Below, one piece after another: positions 1 through 10,826 of a DNA stretch of 64,000 bases. How positions within the stretch are numbered: position 1 is the first letter of the stretch; every line of letters begins with the position of its first letter. Location of the stretch: NCBI GenBank assembly GCA_003389325.1, contig QQVE01000002.1, positions 97,364 through 161,363 on the forward strand, given 5' to 3'. The position numbers were made by a program, and so were the translations under genes. The notes below the pieces were generated by a model. That model was given only the letters and a program-made list of their open reading frames with translations, made no database searches and was not told the origin of the DNA. Source of the DNA: Planctomycetota bacterium (GTDB lineage Bacteria; Planctomycetota; Planctomycetia; Pirellulales; PALSA-1355).

Positions 1-479
1 CCCGCCCCGACGTGCTCAAGTACGAGACGGAGCCGCTGTCCGAGGCGGTCGAGATCGTCGGTCCCGTGGTGGCGAAACTCGCGGTCAGCACCGACGTCGA
101 AGACACCGACTTCATGGTCAAGCTCATCGACGTGTACCCCAACGGGTACGAGGCCTTGATGCTCGACCAGGCCTTCCGGCTACGATTCCGCGAGGGATTC
201 AACCGCATGGTCAAGGCGGAGCCCGGCCAGGTCTACGAGATCGACGTCGACCTTTGGTCCACGGCTCTGGTGTTTAACCAGGGGCACAAGATCGCCGTGC
301 ACATTTCCAGCAGTAACAGCCCGCGGTTCGAGGCCCACTCGAACACCTGGAAACCCGTCAGCTCGATGGACGACGCCGTCGAGGCTCGCAACACCGTGCA
401 TCATTCGGCGGCGTTCCCCTCGCGCATCGTGTTGCCGGTGACCAAGGTGTATGACGCACCGGCCGAGGCGGGCGACTGA
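1..479 (+). CDS. CocE/NonD family hydrolase, C-terminal part (5' end outside window)
   Basis: The frame is open from the first bases and reads RPDVLKYETEPLSEAVEIVG, typical of the beginning of the X-Pro dipeptidyl-peptidase C-terminal (galactose-binding-like jelly roll) domain of CocE/NonD acyl hydrolases. Later segments fit the same domain, such as DFMVKLIDVYPNGYE, a dicarboxylate-rich strand and GHKIAVHISSSNSPRFEAHSN. The alpha/beta-hydrolase catalytic domain lies upstream of the window, so no catalytic Ser can be checked. Members cleave esters or amides, and many planctomycete copies are secreted. The stop TGA overlaps nothing; the next gene starts 4 bp later on the same strand, so the two may be cotranscribed. 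Confidence 0.85.
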   Translation, partial: RPDVLKYETEPLSEAVEIVGPVVAKLAVSTDVEDTDFMVKLIDVYPNGYEALMLDQAFRLRFREGFNRMVKAEPGQVYEIDVDLWSTALVFNQGHKIAVHISSSNSPRFEAHSNTWKPVSSMDDAVEARNTVHHSAAFPSRIVLPVTKVYDAPAEAGD

Positions 480-483
480 CGTC

Positions 484-1269
484 ATGTGTACGCTCACGCT
501 CATGCGCTGCGAGAATGCGACCGGGCCGGCGCTGCGCGTCGAGTGCAATCGCGACGAATCGCGGCTGCGCCCGCCGGCGCGGTCTCCCGAAGTGCGCACC
601 GCGGGCCATCGCCGGATCGTCATGCCGGTCGATCCCGTTTCGGACGGCACGTGGATCGGCGCCAACGATGCTCCGCTGGTGGCGGTATTGATCAACGTCT
701 ACGCCCGCTCGTTGACGCGTGACGAGTTGATCGCTCTCGCCCAGCGCGACCCGCCGCCTCCCAGCCGGGGCCGTATCGTGCCGCACGTGCTGGCCGGGGG
801 CACCGTCGACGAGGCGCTCGCGCGCGCGCAGCAGCTCGACTTGAAGCGCTACGACCCGTTTCGACTGGTCGTGGCAGACGCGGGCCGCTACGTGCACCTG
901 CTTTGGAGCGGCGACAATCTGACCGTCGATCCAATCGCCGACTTCGCCCAGCCGTTGTTCTTCACGTCGTCGGCGCTGGGAGACGAGGTCGTGGCCGATC
1001 CGCGCCGTGAACTCTTCGACCACTCGTTTTTTGGCAGCGCATGCGACCCCGCCGCCCAGGACGGCTTTCATCGCCACGTCTGGCCCGGCCGCGAGTTCGC
1101 CAGCGTGTGGATGACCCGCCCCGAGGCCCGCACCGTCAGCATCACCACCGTCGAGCTCGACGCGCACGGCGCGCGGATGACCTACGAAGCCCGCGCCGCC
1201 GAGAACCCGGAAACGGCGGAACTCACCCCGGCCGAGAGCGTCTCGCTCGACGCCTCCTCCCGACACTAG
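484..1269 (+). CDS. NRDE family protein (TANGO2-like)
   Basis: The 261-residue product starts MCTLTLM and carries the family signature NRDE (residues 22-25, in ECNRDES), followed by a DGTWIGAN segment at about residue 57. This is characteristic of the NRDE/TANGO2 family, whose N-terminal Cys2 and fold resemble Ntn-hydrolases. The biochemical function is not established; the eukaryotic homologue affects haem or lipid handling. I chose the ATG at 484 because MCTLT is the conserved N-terminus, although the frame is open 33 bases further upstream. It begins 4 bp after the CocE-type gene. The C-terminus is followed at once by a strong inverted repeat. Confidence 0.8.
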   Translation: MCTLTLMRCENATGPALRVECNRDESRLRPPARSPEVRTAGHRRIVMPVDPVSDGTWIGANDAPLVAVLINVYARSLTRDELIALAQRDPPPPSRGRIVPHVLAGGTVDEALARAQQLDLKRYDPFRLVVADAGRYVHLLWSGDNLTVDPIADFAQPLFFTSSALGDEVVADPRRELFDHSFFGSACDPAAQDGFHRHVWPGREFASVWMTRPEARTVSITTVELDAHGARMTYEARAAENPETAELTPAESVSLDASSRH

Positions 1270-1342
1270 CCCGAAGCGCGAGCGAGGGTCGTTCGGGCAG
1301 AAACAACGTTACGGCCAATCACCCTCGCTCGCGCTTCGGGCT
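1268..1342. repeat. Inverted repeat, CCCGAAGCGCGAGCGAGGGT family, copy 1
   Basis: Two perfectly complementary 22-base arms (1268-1289 and 1321-1342) contain CCCGAAGCGCGAGCGAGGGT and are separated by 31 bases. The left arm begins inside the TAG stop codon of the NRDE gene. The same arm sequence occurs at 4477-4550 as an inverted pair and at about 29870 and 63786 as single copies. It is an intergenic dispersed element that could form a very stable stem in RNA and so act as a terminator or stability element; that role is inferred. Confidence 0.9.
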
Positions 1343-1411
1343 GGTAAACGGACATCCCGCTCCACCGATCTGCACTTGCCATCGTGACCGCGCGCGGCGA
1401 TAAGAATCCTC

Positions 1412-2992
1412 ATGGCTGCCGACGCAGATTACGTTTTGGCAATCGACTTGGGATCCAGCGGGCCGAAGGTGTCGCTCGTCTCGGAATCGGGCGAGATTGC
1501 CGCCTCCACGTCGGGCCACACGGCCACGCACACCACGCCCGACGGCGGCAGTGAGCAGGACCCTGGCCAGTGGTGGAACGTCATCACCGAGTGCGTGCAC
1601 CGGCTGATGTCCGACCGGCCGGTGCCCGTGGAGCGGATCGTGGCCGTTAGTTGCGCGAGCCAGTGGTCGGTCACCGTGCCGGTCGATCGCGAAGGGCGGC
1701 ACTTGATGAACGCGGTGCACTGGAGCGACAGGCGCGGTGCCGTGCACACGCGGCGCGTGACCGACGGCGTGATCAAGCTTAGCGGCTACGGCGTCAAACG
1801 GTTGATCCACTGGGTCCGTATGACCGGCGGCGTGCCCACGCAATCGGGCGCCGATGCCCTGGCACACATCCTGTTCATCCGCCATGAGCGGCCCGAGATC
1901 TATCGGCAAACCTACAAGTTTCTCGAGCCGATGGACTACCTCAACTTCCGCCTCACCGGCCGGGCGGTGGCGTCCTATGCGTCGGTGTTTCCGTACCTGC
2001 TGACCGACAACCGCTACAACGAGGGAGTCCGCTACGACGAGAAACTCATGGACTGGTGCGGGCTCGATCGTTCCAAGCTGCCCGACCTGGTGCCGGTCTG
2101 CCGAGTGCTGGGAAGGATACGTCCCGACATGGCCGAGGCCTGGGGCCTCTCACCGTCGACCTACGTGATCGGCGGCACGCCCGACCGCCATGCCGCGGCC
2201 GTGGGCTCGGGCGCGCTACGCGACTTCGCCGGCCACGTCTGCCTGGGCACCACCGCCTGGCTGAGCTGCCACGTTCCCTTCAAGAAGACCAACGTAATCT
2301 CCAACGTGGCCACCATGCCCTCGGCCCTGCCCGGGCGCAACATGGTCGTGGCCGAGCAGGGCGCCGCGGGCAAGTGCCTGCAAGTGTTCGTCGAGAATTG
2401 GCTCTGCCGCCGCGACGAGCTCGACGGCGCCGGCCCACCGGCCGACGTGTACGACCGGGTCGAACGCATCGCGGCTTCGGCCCCGCCGGGCTGCGAGCGG
2501 CTGCTGTTCTTGCCCTGGCTCAACGGTGCCGGCCCGCCCACGGGCGAAGCGATCATGCGCGGCGGCTTCTTGAACCAGTCACTGGTGACCACGCGGGCCC
2601 ACGCGCTGCGAGCCATCATGGAGGGCGTGGCCTTCAATCTCCGCTGGCTTCGCCAAAGTGTCGAGACGTTCGTGGGCCGGCCCTTCAACGGGCTGAACTT
2701 CATCGGCGGCGCCGCCCGCAGCGAGCTGTGGTGCCAGATCCTGGCCGACGTGCTCGACTGCGAAATCCGCCGCATGGAGCGTCCGGAAATGGCCATTTCG
2801 CGCGGGGCCGCCATGGTGGCCTGGGTCGCGCTGGGCCGGGCCACGGTCGACAACCTGCCAGCACTGGCCCGCGTCGAGCGCACGTTCTTGCCGGTGCCGG
2901 AGCGCCGCGCGCTGTACAAAGAACTGTTCGCCGAGTTCCTGAGCAGCTATAAAGCCAACAGGCGGATCTTTCGCCGCCTCAACGCTCGCTAA
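1412..2992 (+). CDS. FGGY family carbohydrate kinase (xylulokinase-like)
   Basis: The 526-residue protein has the FGGY/actin-like ATPase layout. The phosphate-1 loop region is AIDLGSSGPKV (about residues 10-20) and the EQDPGQWW segment near 50 is typical of xylulokinases. There is a VIGGTPDRHAAAVGSGALRD substrate/ADP region near 250, and FIGGAARSELWCQILAD near 430 is the adenosine-binding signature. It should transfer phosphate from ATP to a sugar or polyol in the cytoplasm; the substrate cannot be read from sequence. The next gene, a sphingosine-1-phosphate-lyase-type PLP enzyme, starts 18 bp downstream with its own ribosome site, so a two-gene catabolic operon is likely. Length is normal for the family. 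Confidence 0.88.
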   Translation: MAADADYVLAIDLGSSGPKVSLVSESGEIAASTSGHTATHTTPDGGSEQDPGQWWNVITECVHRLMSDRPVPVERIVAVSCASQWSVTVPVDREGRHLMNAVHWSDRRGAVHTRRVTDGVIKLSGYGVKRLIHWVRMTGGVPTQSGADALAHILFIRHERPEIYRQTYKFLEPMDYLNFRLTGRAVASYASVFPYLLTDNRYNEGVRYDEKLMDWCGLDRSKLPDLVPVCRVLGRIRPDMAEAWGLSPSTYVIGGTPDRHAAAVGSGALRDFAGHVCLGTTAWLSCHVPFKKTNVISNVATMPSALPGRNMVVAEQGAAGKCLQVFVENWLCRRDELDGAGPPADVYDRVERIAASAPPGCERLLFLPWLNGAGPPTGEAIMRGGFLNQSLVTTRAHALRAIMEGVAFNLRWLRQSVETFVGRPFNGLNFIGGAARSELWCQILADVLDCEIRRMERPEMAISRGAAMVAWVALGRATVDNLPALARVERTFLPVPERRALYKELFAEFLSSYKANRRIFRRLNAR

Positions 2993-3010
2993 ACGAGGAG
3001 TACCATCGCC

Positions 3011-4441
<1,431 letters not shown>

Positions 4442-4476
4442 ACTCGACTCATCGATATGGTGCCGCCGCCGAATTA

Positions 4477-4550
4477 CCGGCCCGAAGCGCGAGCGAGGGT
4501 CGTTTGGTCTGGCTACCCGTTGAGAGACCCTCGCTCGCGCTTCGGGCCGG
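4477..4550. repeat. Inverted repeat, CCCGAAGCGCGAGCGAGGGT family, copy 2
   Basis: Perfect 24-base arms at 4477-4500 and 4527-4550 are separated by 26 bases. The arm sequence is the same as copy 1 at 1268-1342, but the loop differs. It lies between two convergent genes (the lyase ending at 4441 and the beta-helix gene ending at 4577), a position where a bidirectional terminator would be useful. Confidence 0.9.
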
Positions 4551-4576
4551 TGTAGTGCGATACAACGGTGGCTTAA

Positions 4577-5797
4577 CTAGTCGGCGTAATTGCCCTCGCT
4601 GACGAGTTGCTTTATTTCCTCGGCGGGAACGCCAGGCTCGGTCTCGATAAACAGATTGTGCGAGAGCATCGATTGCGACTCGCCGCTGCTGGCACCTGCG
4701 ATGGCCGGGGCGTCGATGCCGGAGAAGAGATTGCCGTCGACCAGCACGCCGTGGGCCTTCTCGATCACCAGGCCGGCGGCCGTGCGATCGTCGGCGACGC
4801 GCTTGTCGGTCCCCTCGCCGATGTAGCTGCTGGAGAAGCAATTGCCGCCCACGGTGATCCGCCCGCTCTTGGGGCCGATCCGCAACGCCGCGGTCTTCAT
4901 GATCGTGAACGTGTTGGCCGAGACCGAGCAGCCGTGGGCGTCGCGCAGGTCGATGCCCGCGCCGTCGTGGGCGATGACGTTCGCGCAGAACGCGATGCCG
5001 TAGCAATCGCGATCGACGACGATGGCCGTGCCGGCGCACTCTTCGATCATGTTGCCCGAGACCACGCTGCCGTACGTGTTTTCGATCACCACGCCGTGGC
5101 CCAGGTGATCGTCGAGGCAGTTGCCGGTCATGCACAGGTTGAAGCCGTCGGTGCAGTGCAGGGCGTCCTGGTTTTCCTCGAACTGGTTGGCCGAAACGAC
5201 AATGTCGTGACAGCCGCGCAGGTTGAGCCCGGTGCCCTTGTTATAAGTGAACAGCGACTGGCAGACGCGCGGGTCCTCGTAGCAGTAGCTCAACAGCACC
5301 CCGTCGCCGCCGTGCTCGCTGACCGTAATGCCGTCGAGATGAATCTCGTTGACGTTTCGGGCCACGATGCCCGCGCCGCTGTTCTCGTTGCCGGTGAGGC
5401 GAAAATGGGCCAGCCGCACGCGCCACAGCTCGTGCTCCCGGTCGTTGGCGTCGCCTTTGTGCTCATAGTGTGCCAACAGGATCGCCGGTTGCCGTGCGGT
5501 GTTCGTGTTCTTGATGTGCGTGGCCGTGCCGGCACCCTCCAGGCAAACGTCGTCGCCGCGGATCACCAGAGGCTCGTCGATCTCGAACGTGCCCGCGGGC
5601 AACCGCACGATGCCGCCTTCGTCCGGCAGGGCGTCGATCGCCGCCTGCAGCGTGGGAAACTCGACCGCTTCGACCGCGGCCGCCGCGCCGTCGAGACGAC
5701 TGGCATGCGGACGGCCCACTCCGAAGCCCGAATCCGCGGCAAGCACTGCCAGAGCCACGGTGGCTGCAATGGCAACCGCAAACAGAAAGCGATTCAT
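4577..5797 (-). CDS. Secreted right-handed parallel beta-helix repeat protein
   Basis: The 406-residue product starts with a clear Sec signal (MNRFLFAVAIAATVALAVLA). After it comes FPTLQAAIDALPDEGGIVRLPAGTF, typical of the pectate-lyase-like entry into a beta-helix, then many 20-25-residue turns such as NEIHLDGITVSEHGG, HDIVVSANQFEEN, YGSVVSGNMIEECAG and YGIAFCANVIAHDGAG. Such NosD/pectin-lyase-type proteins bind or cleave polysaccharides, but no catalytic residues can be assigned. The start at 5797 is chosen over an upstream ATG (5839) because of the signal peptide and an AGGAG seven bases before it. It is monocistronic and convergent with the lyase gene. Confidence 0.85.
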   Translation of the reverse strand: MNRFLFAVAIAATVALAVLAADSGFGVGRPHASRLDGAAAAVEAVEFPTLQAAIDALPDEGGIVRLPAGTFEIDEPLVIRGDDVCLEGAGTATHIKNTNTARQPAILLAHYEHKGDANDREHELWRVRLAHFRLTGNENSGAGIVARNVNEIHLDGITVSEHGGDGVLLSYCYEDPRVCQSLFTYNKGTGLNLRGCHDIVVSANQFEENQDALHCTDGFNLCMTGNCLDDHLGHGVVIENTYGSVVSGNMIEECAGTAIVVDRDCYGIAFCANVIAHDGAGIDLRDAHGCSVSANTFTIMKTAALRIGPKSGRITVGGNCFSSSYIGEGTDKRVADDRTAAGLVIEKAHGVLVDGNLFSGIDAPAIAGASSGESQSMLSHNLFIETEPGVPAEEIKQLVSEGNYAD

Positions 5798-5979
5798 AAG
5801 AAAACTCCTGGTACGCACCACAGTGAGCGGGTTGCCCAAGAGTGTAACAGCGTTCGGTGGGTTCCGTCGATTGGGCGCACTCGCCGGCCGCGGGGCATGT
5901 GGTAGAATCGCGGCTCAACGGGGCCGGTGCGCAATGGCCCCCGGAAAGTGCGTTTTCTGCGGAGATTCGCGAGACAGAA

Positions 5980-7086
5980 ATGACGACCACCCAAACCGCC
6001 GATCCTCGCATCGGCCGCCCGCTGGCCGAAATCGACACGCCGGCCTTGTTGCTCGATCTGCCGGCGTGCGAGCGGAACCTGGCGAAGATGGCCGAGTTCT
6101 TTCGCGAGCGCCCGGCCCAGTTGCGCCCGCACTTCAAGAACCACAAGTGCGCCACCCTCGCGCGGCGGCAAGTCGCGGCCGGCGCGATCGGCATGACGTG
6201 CGCCAAGCTCAGCGAGGCGGCGATCCTGGTCGACGAGGGCTTCGACAACTTGCTGGTGGCCAACCAGGTCGTGGGTCCGGCCAAGACCGCGCGGTTGGCC
6301 CACCTGGCCACGCGGGCCCGCATGACCGTGGCCGTGGACCACATCGACCAGATCGAGGCGATTTCCCAAGCTGCCAGCGCGGCCGGCAGCGTCGTGCACC
6401 TGTTGATCGAGGTCGACATCGGCATGGGCCGTTGCGGCGTATTGCCCGGCGAGCCGGCACTCGAGTTGGCACGCCGTATCGCGCCGCTCCCGGGCGTGGC
6501 GTTCGCCGGGTTGCAGGCCTACGAAGGGCACCTGGTCAATGTGCTCGATCGCGACGAGCGGCGCGAGCGGGCTCGGGCCGCCATGCAGCAGGCCGTCGAC
6601 ACGCGGCGGCTGATCGAAGCGGCGGGCATCCCCGTGGAATGTATCAGCGGATGCTCGAGTGCCACCTATGACGCCACCGGCACGATGGAGGGCGTCGACG
6701 AAGTACAGGCCGGCACGTATGCCACGATGGATTGCCAATATGTCAAGCTAGCGGCCGAGTTCGAGAACGCGCTGGCGCTGCAAGTGCGCGTGATCAGTCG
6801 TCCGACTCCCGAGAAGGCCGTGCTCGACATCGGCGTGAAAGGAGCCGGCGGCGAGTTCGGCCCGCCCAAGGTGCGCGATTACCCCGAGGCGGAGATCAAG
6901 TCGCTGCTCTCCGAAGAACACGCCGTCGTGCTCAAGGGCACCCCCGACTGGAAGATCGGCCAACTCGTGCATCTCATCCCTAGCCACGCCTGCACCACCT
7001 GCAACCTGCATCGCGAGTTCGTCGTGCACCAGGACGGCCGCGTGGTCGACGTCTGGCCCATCGAGGCCTCGGGCTGTTTGACGTAG
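5980..7086 (+). CDS. DSD1 family PLP-dependent enzyme (D-threonine aldolase / D-serine dehydratase type)
   Basis: The 368-residue protein begins with EIDTPALLLDLPACERNLAKM, the alanine-racemase-fold entry of the family. PLP Lys53 lies in RPHFKNHK, followed by VANQVVG, HLLIEVDIGMGRCG and LQAYEGHLV. Near the C-terminus, LIPSHACTTCNLH holds the His/Cys metal-binding pair used by D-threonine aldolases and D-serine dehydratases. It cleaves or deaminates D-beta-hydroxy amino acids with a divalent metal. ATG 5980 is preferred because the upstream 41 codons have no family resemblance. It is divergent from the beta-helix gene; no partner gene is evident. Confidence 0.88.
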   Translation: MTTTQTADPRIGRPLAEIDTPALLLDLPACERNLAKMAEFFRERPAQLRPHFKNHKCATLARRQVAAGAIGMTCAKLSEAAILVDEGFDNLLVANQVVGPAKTARLAHLATRARMTVAVDHIDQIEAISQAASAAGSVVHLLIEVDIGMGRCGVLPGEPALELARRIAPLPGVAFAGLQAYEGHLVNVLDRDERRERARAAMQQAVDTRRLIEAAGIPVECISGCSSATYDATGTMEGVDEVQAGTYATMDCQYVKLAAEFENALALQVRVISRPTPEKAVLDIGVKGAGGEFGPPKVRDYPEAEIKSLLSEEHAVVLKGTPDWKIGQLVHLIPSHACTTCNLHREFVVHQDGRVVDVWPIEASGCLT

Positions 7087-7224
7087 TGCACGACGCGCCC
7101 TAACGCGGTATGCTGACGACTCGGGCGGAGTCGCAGGGCACGGCACATCCTATCTGTTAGCGCGTCGCACGCGGGTCACGACGGCGATTGTGGCCCCGAA
7201 TGTCCGCGACCGAGGCGGCGTCTC

Positions 7225-9057
7225 ATGATTTCCGCAGTCGTCGAAAGTCTCAAGTCCTCGTGGAAGGGCCTCGTCCTGTGCGACGTGCTCTTCAAGCTGA
7301 TTGCCTTCGTGGTGCTCACGCCGCTGGTGAGCCTGGTGTTTCGGCTGTTGCTGGCCATTTCCGGCCGCACGGTGCTGGCCGATGCCGACATCGCCCGATT
7401 TCTGCTGCACCCCATCGGTTGGATCACGATCATCGTCGTGGGCGCCGCCACGATCGGCATTCTGGCGCTCGAGCAATCTTCGCTGATGAGCATCAGCCTG
7501 GCCGCCGCGTACGGCCGGAGTCTAAGAGTGCTGGCGAGCCTACGATTCGTGGCCGCGAAAACGCCCGGCATCCTGCAGATCGTCGGCCGCATGGTCGCGC
7601 GCGTGCTGCTGTTGGCGGCTCCCTTCCTGGCGATCGGCGGAGGAACCTATTGGGCGCTGCTGACCGATCACGACATCAACTTCTATCTGACCGAGAAACC
7701 GCCGCGGTTCTTCGTCGCCGCGGGCATCATTGCCGCGGTGCTGGCCGTGCTGGTGCTTCTCGTCGTGCAGTGCGTGGTGAGTTGGGCCGTGGCGATCCAG
7801 CTTTACCTGTTCGAGAACGTACCGCCCGCGGTTTGCCTGGGCGAAAGCCGCCGCCGGCTGGTGGGCAAGCGCGCGACGATCGCCCGCTGGGTGGTCACGT
7901 GGTTCGTCGTCAACGCGCTACTTGCGCTGGCGGCCACGGCGGTGATCGTGGCCGTGGGCCAAACCGTGGTGCCCGCCGCCACGGGCTCGGTGTGGACGCT
8001 GGCGGTCGTGCTGGGACTGGTGCTGGCGGCCTGGGCCGCGGTCAATCTTGCCACAAACCTGCTGGCGGCCATCTCGTTTGCCGTCATGCAGGGCCATGTC
8101 TACGACCGCTTCGGCCGCGGGCCCTCGTTTGCTCTGCCCGACGACACGACCTGGGGAGTGCGCGGCGTGGCGGCGACGCGCGGACGCCTGGTGGCCGCGT
8201 TGGCCGTGGGCGTCGTCGCCTCTGCGCTGGTCGGGGCGACGGCCATGCACACGGTCCAGCTCGAAGACGACGTGCTCATCACGGCCCACCGCGGGGCCTC
8301 GGGCCGGGCCCCGGAAAACACGCTGGCCTCGGTCCGCGCGGCCATTGAAGACGAGTCCGACTACGTCGAGATCGACGTGCAGGAATCGAAAGACGGCCAG
8401 GTGCTTGTGGCCCACGACAGCGACCTGATGAAGGTGGCCGGCCAGCCGCTGCGCATCTGGGAGGCCACGGCCGACGAGCTGCGTGCCGTCGACATCGGCA
8501 GCTACTTTGGCGACGAGTTCGGCGAGGAGCGCATGCCCACCTTGGCCGAAGTCCTGCAAGCGGCCAAGGGCAAGATCAAGGTCAACATCGAGCTGAAATA
8601 CTACGGCCACGATCAGGACCTGGAGCGCAAGGTTGTCGAACTGGTCGAGGAACACGGCATGGCCGACGACGTGGTGATCATGTCGCTCGAAGCTCCCGGC
8701 ATCGCGAAGATCAAGGAGCTGCGCCCCGACTGGACCGTCGGCCTGCTCACCGCCGTGGCCGTGGGCGACACCTCGCGGGCCGAGGCCGATTTCCTGGCCG
8801 TCAGCACCCGCATCGCCACCCGAGCGTTTATCCGCTCGTCGCACCGGCAGGACAAGGACGTCTTCGTATGGACCGTCAACGACCCGCTCACGATGTCACA
8901 GATGATCAGCCGCGGCGCCGACAACCTGATCACCGACGAGCCGGCCCTCGCCCGCCGCGTGCTAGCCGAGCGTGCCGAGATGAGCCCCGTGGAGCGGTTG
9001 CTGCTGGAGCTGGCGATCGTGTTCGGGGCTGAGCCGCCGAACAACGTGGAACAGTAA
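7225..9057 (+). CDS. Membrane-anchored glycerophosphodiester phosphodiesterase
   Basis: This 610-residue protein has an N-terminal membrane domain of about 340 residues with six or more hydrophobic spans, as in the GPDPase membrane-domain family. A GDPD TIM barrel follows: AHRGASGRAPENT with His355/Arg356, EIDVQ with Glu382/Asp384, and VAHDSDL with His397, the expected catalytic and metal residues. It hydrolyses glycerophosphodiesters to glycerol-3-phosphate and an alcohol, probably on the outer face of the inner membrane. The barrel ends FVWTVNDPLTMSQMISRGADNLITDEP, typical of the family, so the gene is complete. A GNAT gene follows after 15 bp and is probably cotranscribed. Confidence 0.92.
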   Translation: MISAVVESLKSSWKGLVLCDVLFKLIAFVVLTPLVSLVFRLLLAISGRTVLADADIARFLLHPIGWITIIVVGAATIGILALEQSSLMSISLAAAYGRSLRVLASLRFVAAKTPGILQIVGRMVARVLLLAAPFLAIGGGTYWALLTDHDINFYLTEKPPRFFVAAGIIAAVLAVLVLLVVQCVVSWAVAIQLYLFENVPPAVCLGESRRRLVGKRATIARWVVTWFVVNALLALAATAVIVAVGQTVVPAATGSVWTLAVVLGLVLAAWAAVNLATNLLAAISFAVMQGHVYDRFGRGPSFALPDDTTWGVRGVAATRGRLVAALAVGVVASALVGATAMHTVQLEDDVLITAHRGASGRAPENTLASVRAAIEDESDYVEIDVQESKDGQVLVAHDSDLMKVAGQPLRIWEATADELRAVDIGSYFGDEFGEERMPTLAEVLQAAKGKIKVNIELKYYGHDQDLERKVVELVEEHGMADDVVIMSLEAPGIAKIKELRPDWTVGLLTAVAVGDTSRAEADFLAVSTRIATRAFIRSSHRQDKDVFVWTVNDPLTMSQMISRGADNLITDEPALARRVLAERAEMSPVERLLLELAIVFGAEPPNNVEQ

Positions 9058-9072
9058 CGCTGAGGCGACGCG

Positions 9073-9525
9073 ATGATCCCGCTGTCATTTCGCCTCGCCA
9101 AGCGCGGCGATATTCCCCAGTTGGCCGGGCTCAACGCCCAACTCATTCTGGACGAAGGTCATCGCAATCCGATGGATCTGGCCGCACTAACCGAGCGCAT
9201 GGCTCGGTGGCTTGATGGTGACTACGAGGGCGTGTTGATCGAAGACGGGTCAAACGTCGTCGGCTACGCCTTGTATCGCAGCGAGCCCGAGTTTGTCTAC
9301 TTGCGGCAGCTCTTCGTCGTGCCCGAGCGTCGGCGGCAGGGGATTGCCCGTCAGACGCTTCGTTGGTTGTGGGACCATGCATGGCAGGACGCGGCGCGCC
9401 TGCGGATTGAAGTACTCGTAGACAACGCGGCCGGCCGCTTGTTCTGGATGGCAATGGGATTCAACGAGTATTGCATCACCATGGAAGCCGCCCGACCGAC
9501 GGATGGCGAGACAGACTTGGGATGA
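9073..9525 (+). CDS. GNAT family N-acetyltransferase
   Basis: The product has 150 residues. The N-terminus SFRLAKRGDIPQLAGLNAQLI is a usual GNAT beginning, and the acetyl-CoA site is LRQLFVVPERRRQGIARQTLRWL (about 76-98), with the R/Q-x-x-G-x-A pyrophosphate loop. NAAGRLFWMAMGFNEY follows near the C-terminus, as expected. It transfers an acetyl group from acetyl-CoA to an amine; the substrate is unknown. Start ATG has GAGG seven bases upstream. It lies 15 bp after the glycerophosphodiesterase gene and converges with mgtE. Confidence 0.88.
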   Translation: MIPLSFRLAKRGDIPQLAGLNAQLILDEGHRNPMDLAALTERMARWLDGDYEGVLIEDGSNVVGYALYRSEPEFVYLRQLFVVPERRRQGIARQTLRWLWDHAWQDAARLRIEVLVDNAAGRLFWMAMGFNEYCITMEAARPTDGETDLG

Positions 9526-9530
9526 CCGCC

Positions 9531-10826
9531 TCACGTCAGCCACCGCATGAATAGCATGGCGAAGCCGAGAAACGACGCAAACCCGACGATGTCGGTCACG
9601 GTAGTGAGAAAGATCGCGGCGCTTTGGGCCGGATCGCGCCCCATGGCCCGCAGCACCAGCGGGATGACTGTGCCGGAGACGGCCGCCGCGGTCATGTTCA
9701 CGACCATCGCCAGCCCGATCACCAGCGCCAGCGGGATGCTGCGGCTCCAGACGTAAACCGCCACGGCGGTCACCACGGCTACGGCAAGCCCGTTGACCAG
9801 CGCCGCGAGCAGCTCCTTGCGGATCACGCGGCCCGCGGCGCCGGGAATCACCTCGCGCATGGCCAGCCCGCGCATGACGACGGCCAGCGATTGCGATCCG
9901 CTGTTGCCCCCCTGTCCGGAAACCACGGGCAACAGCACTGCCAGCGCCGTGACCTGGGCAATGATGTTCTCGAACAACCCCACCACGGCCGCGGCCAGAA
10001 ACGCCGTGGCCAGGTTCACCAGCAGCCACGGCAGTCGCCGCACGACCACGGTCGACACCGGCGACAGCGCCCGTTCGTCGCCGCCGGCACCCACGATCCG
10101 CTGCAAGTCCTCAAAGCCTTCCAGAATGCCGGCCTGCAACGCCTCGTCGTACTTGATCACGCCCAGCAGCTTGCGATCGATATCCACCACCGGCATCGCC
10201 AGAAACTTGCGCTCCGACATCAGGTCCACGACTTCCTCGGCGGGCATCGTGGCCGGCACGCTGAGCACGTCGCGCCGCACCAGCGGCTCGATCGGGTCGC
10301 GCGGCAAAGCCAGCAGCAGGTCGCGCATGCTCAGCACGCCGGCCAGCTCGCCGTTGCGCTTGGTGACGTACAAGTAGTACAACGCCTCGCGCGGCGCCTT
10401 GCGAATGGCGGCGATCGCCTGCTGCACGGTCAGATCGAGCGGCAGCGCCGCGACCTTGGTCTCCATCATGCCGCCGGCCGTTTCAGCCGGATACTCGGCC
10501 AGCACGCGCAGCGCCCGGGCCTTGGTTTCGGGCAGGGCGACGAGCACGGCTTCGCGTTGTTCGGTCTCGAGATGCTCGACGATGGCCGAGGCGGTTTGCG
10601 GCTCGATGGCGTCCAACAGCCGCGCGGCCTGCTCGGCCCTGGCGTGTCGCAACAGGTCGGCCGCCACGTGCGGTTGCAGCCGATCCAAGAGCGAAATGGC
10701 CACCCGATCCGGTAGGCTGGCGAAAAACCGTGCCGCCTCGTCGGCGTCGCTGGCTTCGATCGCCCGGGCGGCATCTTCGGGGTGCAATTCAATGAACGCC
10801 CGCAACAGTGCATCGGCCGGTTTCAT
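9531..10826 (-). CDS. mgtE: Magnesium transporter MgtE
   Basis: The 431-residue protein shows the full MgtE order. A helical N-domain contains repeated LHPEDAARAIE- and RLQPHVAADLLRHA-type helices. Two CBS domains follow (for example DLTVQQAIAAIRKAP and YYLYVTKRNGELAGVLSMRDLL), then five C-terminal membrane spans including LLPVVSGQGGNSGSQSLAVV, the family pore signature. It is a homodimeric inner-membrane Mg2+ channel whose cytosolic domain closes at high Mg2+. The start at 10826 is supported by AAGGAG about nine bases upstream; a further ATG at 10877 would add 17 non-homologous residues. It converges with the GNAT gene, five bases between stops, and diverges from hflK. Confidence 0.93.
   Translation of the reverse strand: MKPADALLRAFIELHPEDAARAIEASDADEAARFFASLPDRVAISLLDRLQPHVAADLLRHARAEQAARLLDAIEPQTASAIVEHLETEQREAVLVALPETKARALRVLAEYPAETAGGMMETKVAALPLDLTVQQAIAAIRKAPREALYYLYVTKRNGELAGVLSMRDLLLALPRDPIEPLVRRDVLSVPATMPAEEVVDLMSERKFLAMPVVDIDRKLLGVIKYDEALQAGILEGFEDLQRIVGAGGDERALSPVSTVVVRRLPWLLVNLATAFLAAAVVGLFENIIAQVTALAVLLPVVSGQGGNSGSQSLAVVMRGLAMREVIPGAAGRVIRKELLAALVNGLAVAVVTAVAVYVWSRSIPLALVIGLAMVVNMTAAAVSGTVIPLVLRAMGRDPAQSAAIFLTTVTDIVGFASFLGFAMLFMRWLT

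Noticed and set aside
4449..5135. Minus-strand frame containing an ARSASEG-type peptide
   Set aside because: It arises from translation of the dispersed repeat at 4477-4550 joined to a shadow frame of the beta-helix gene.
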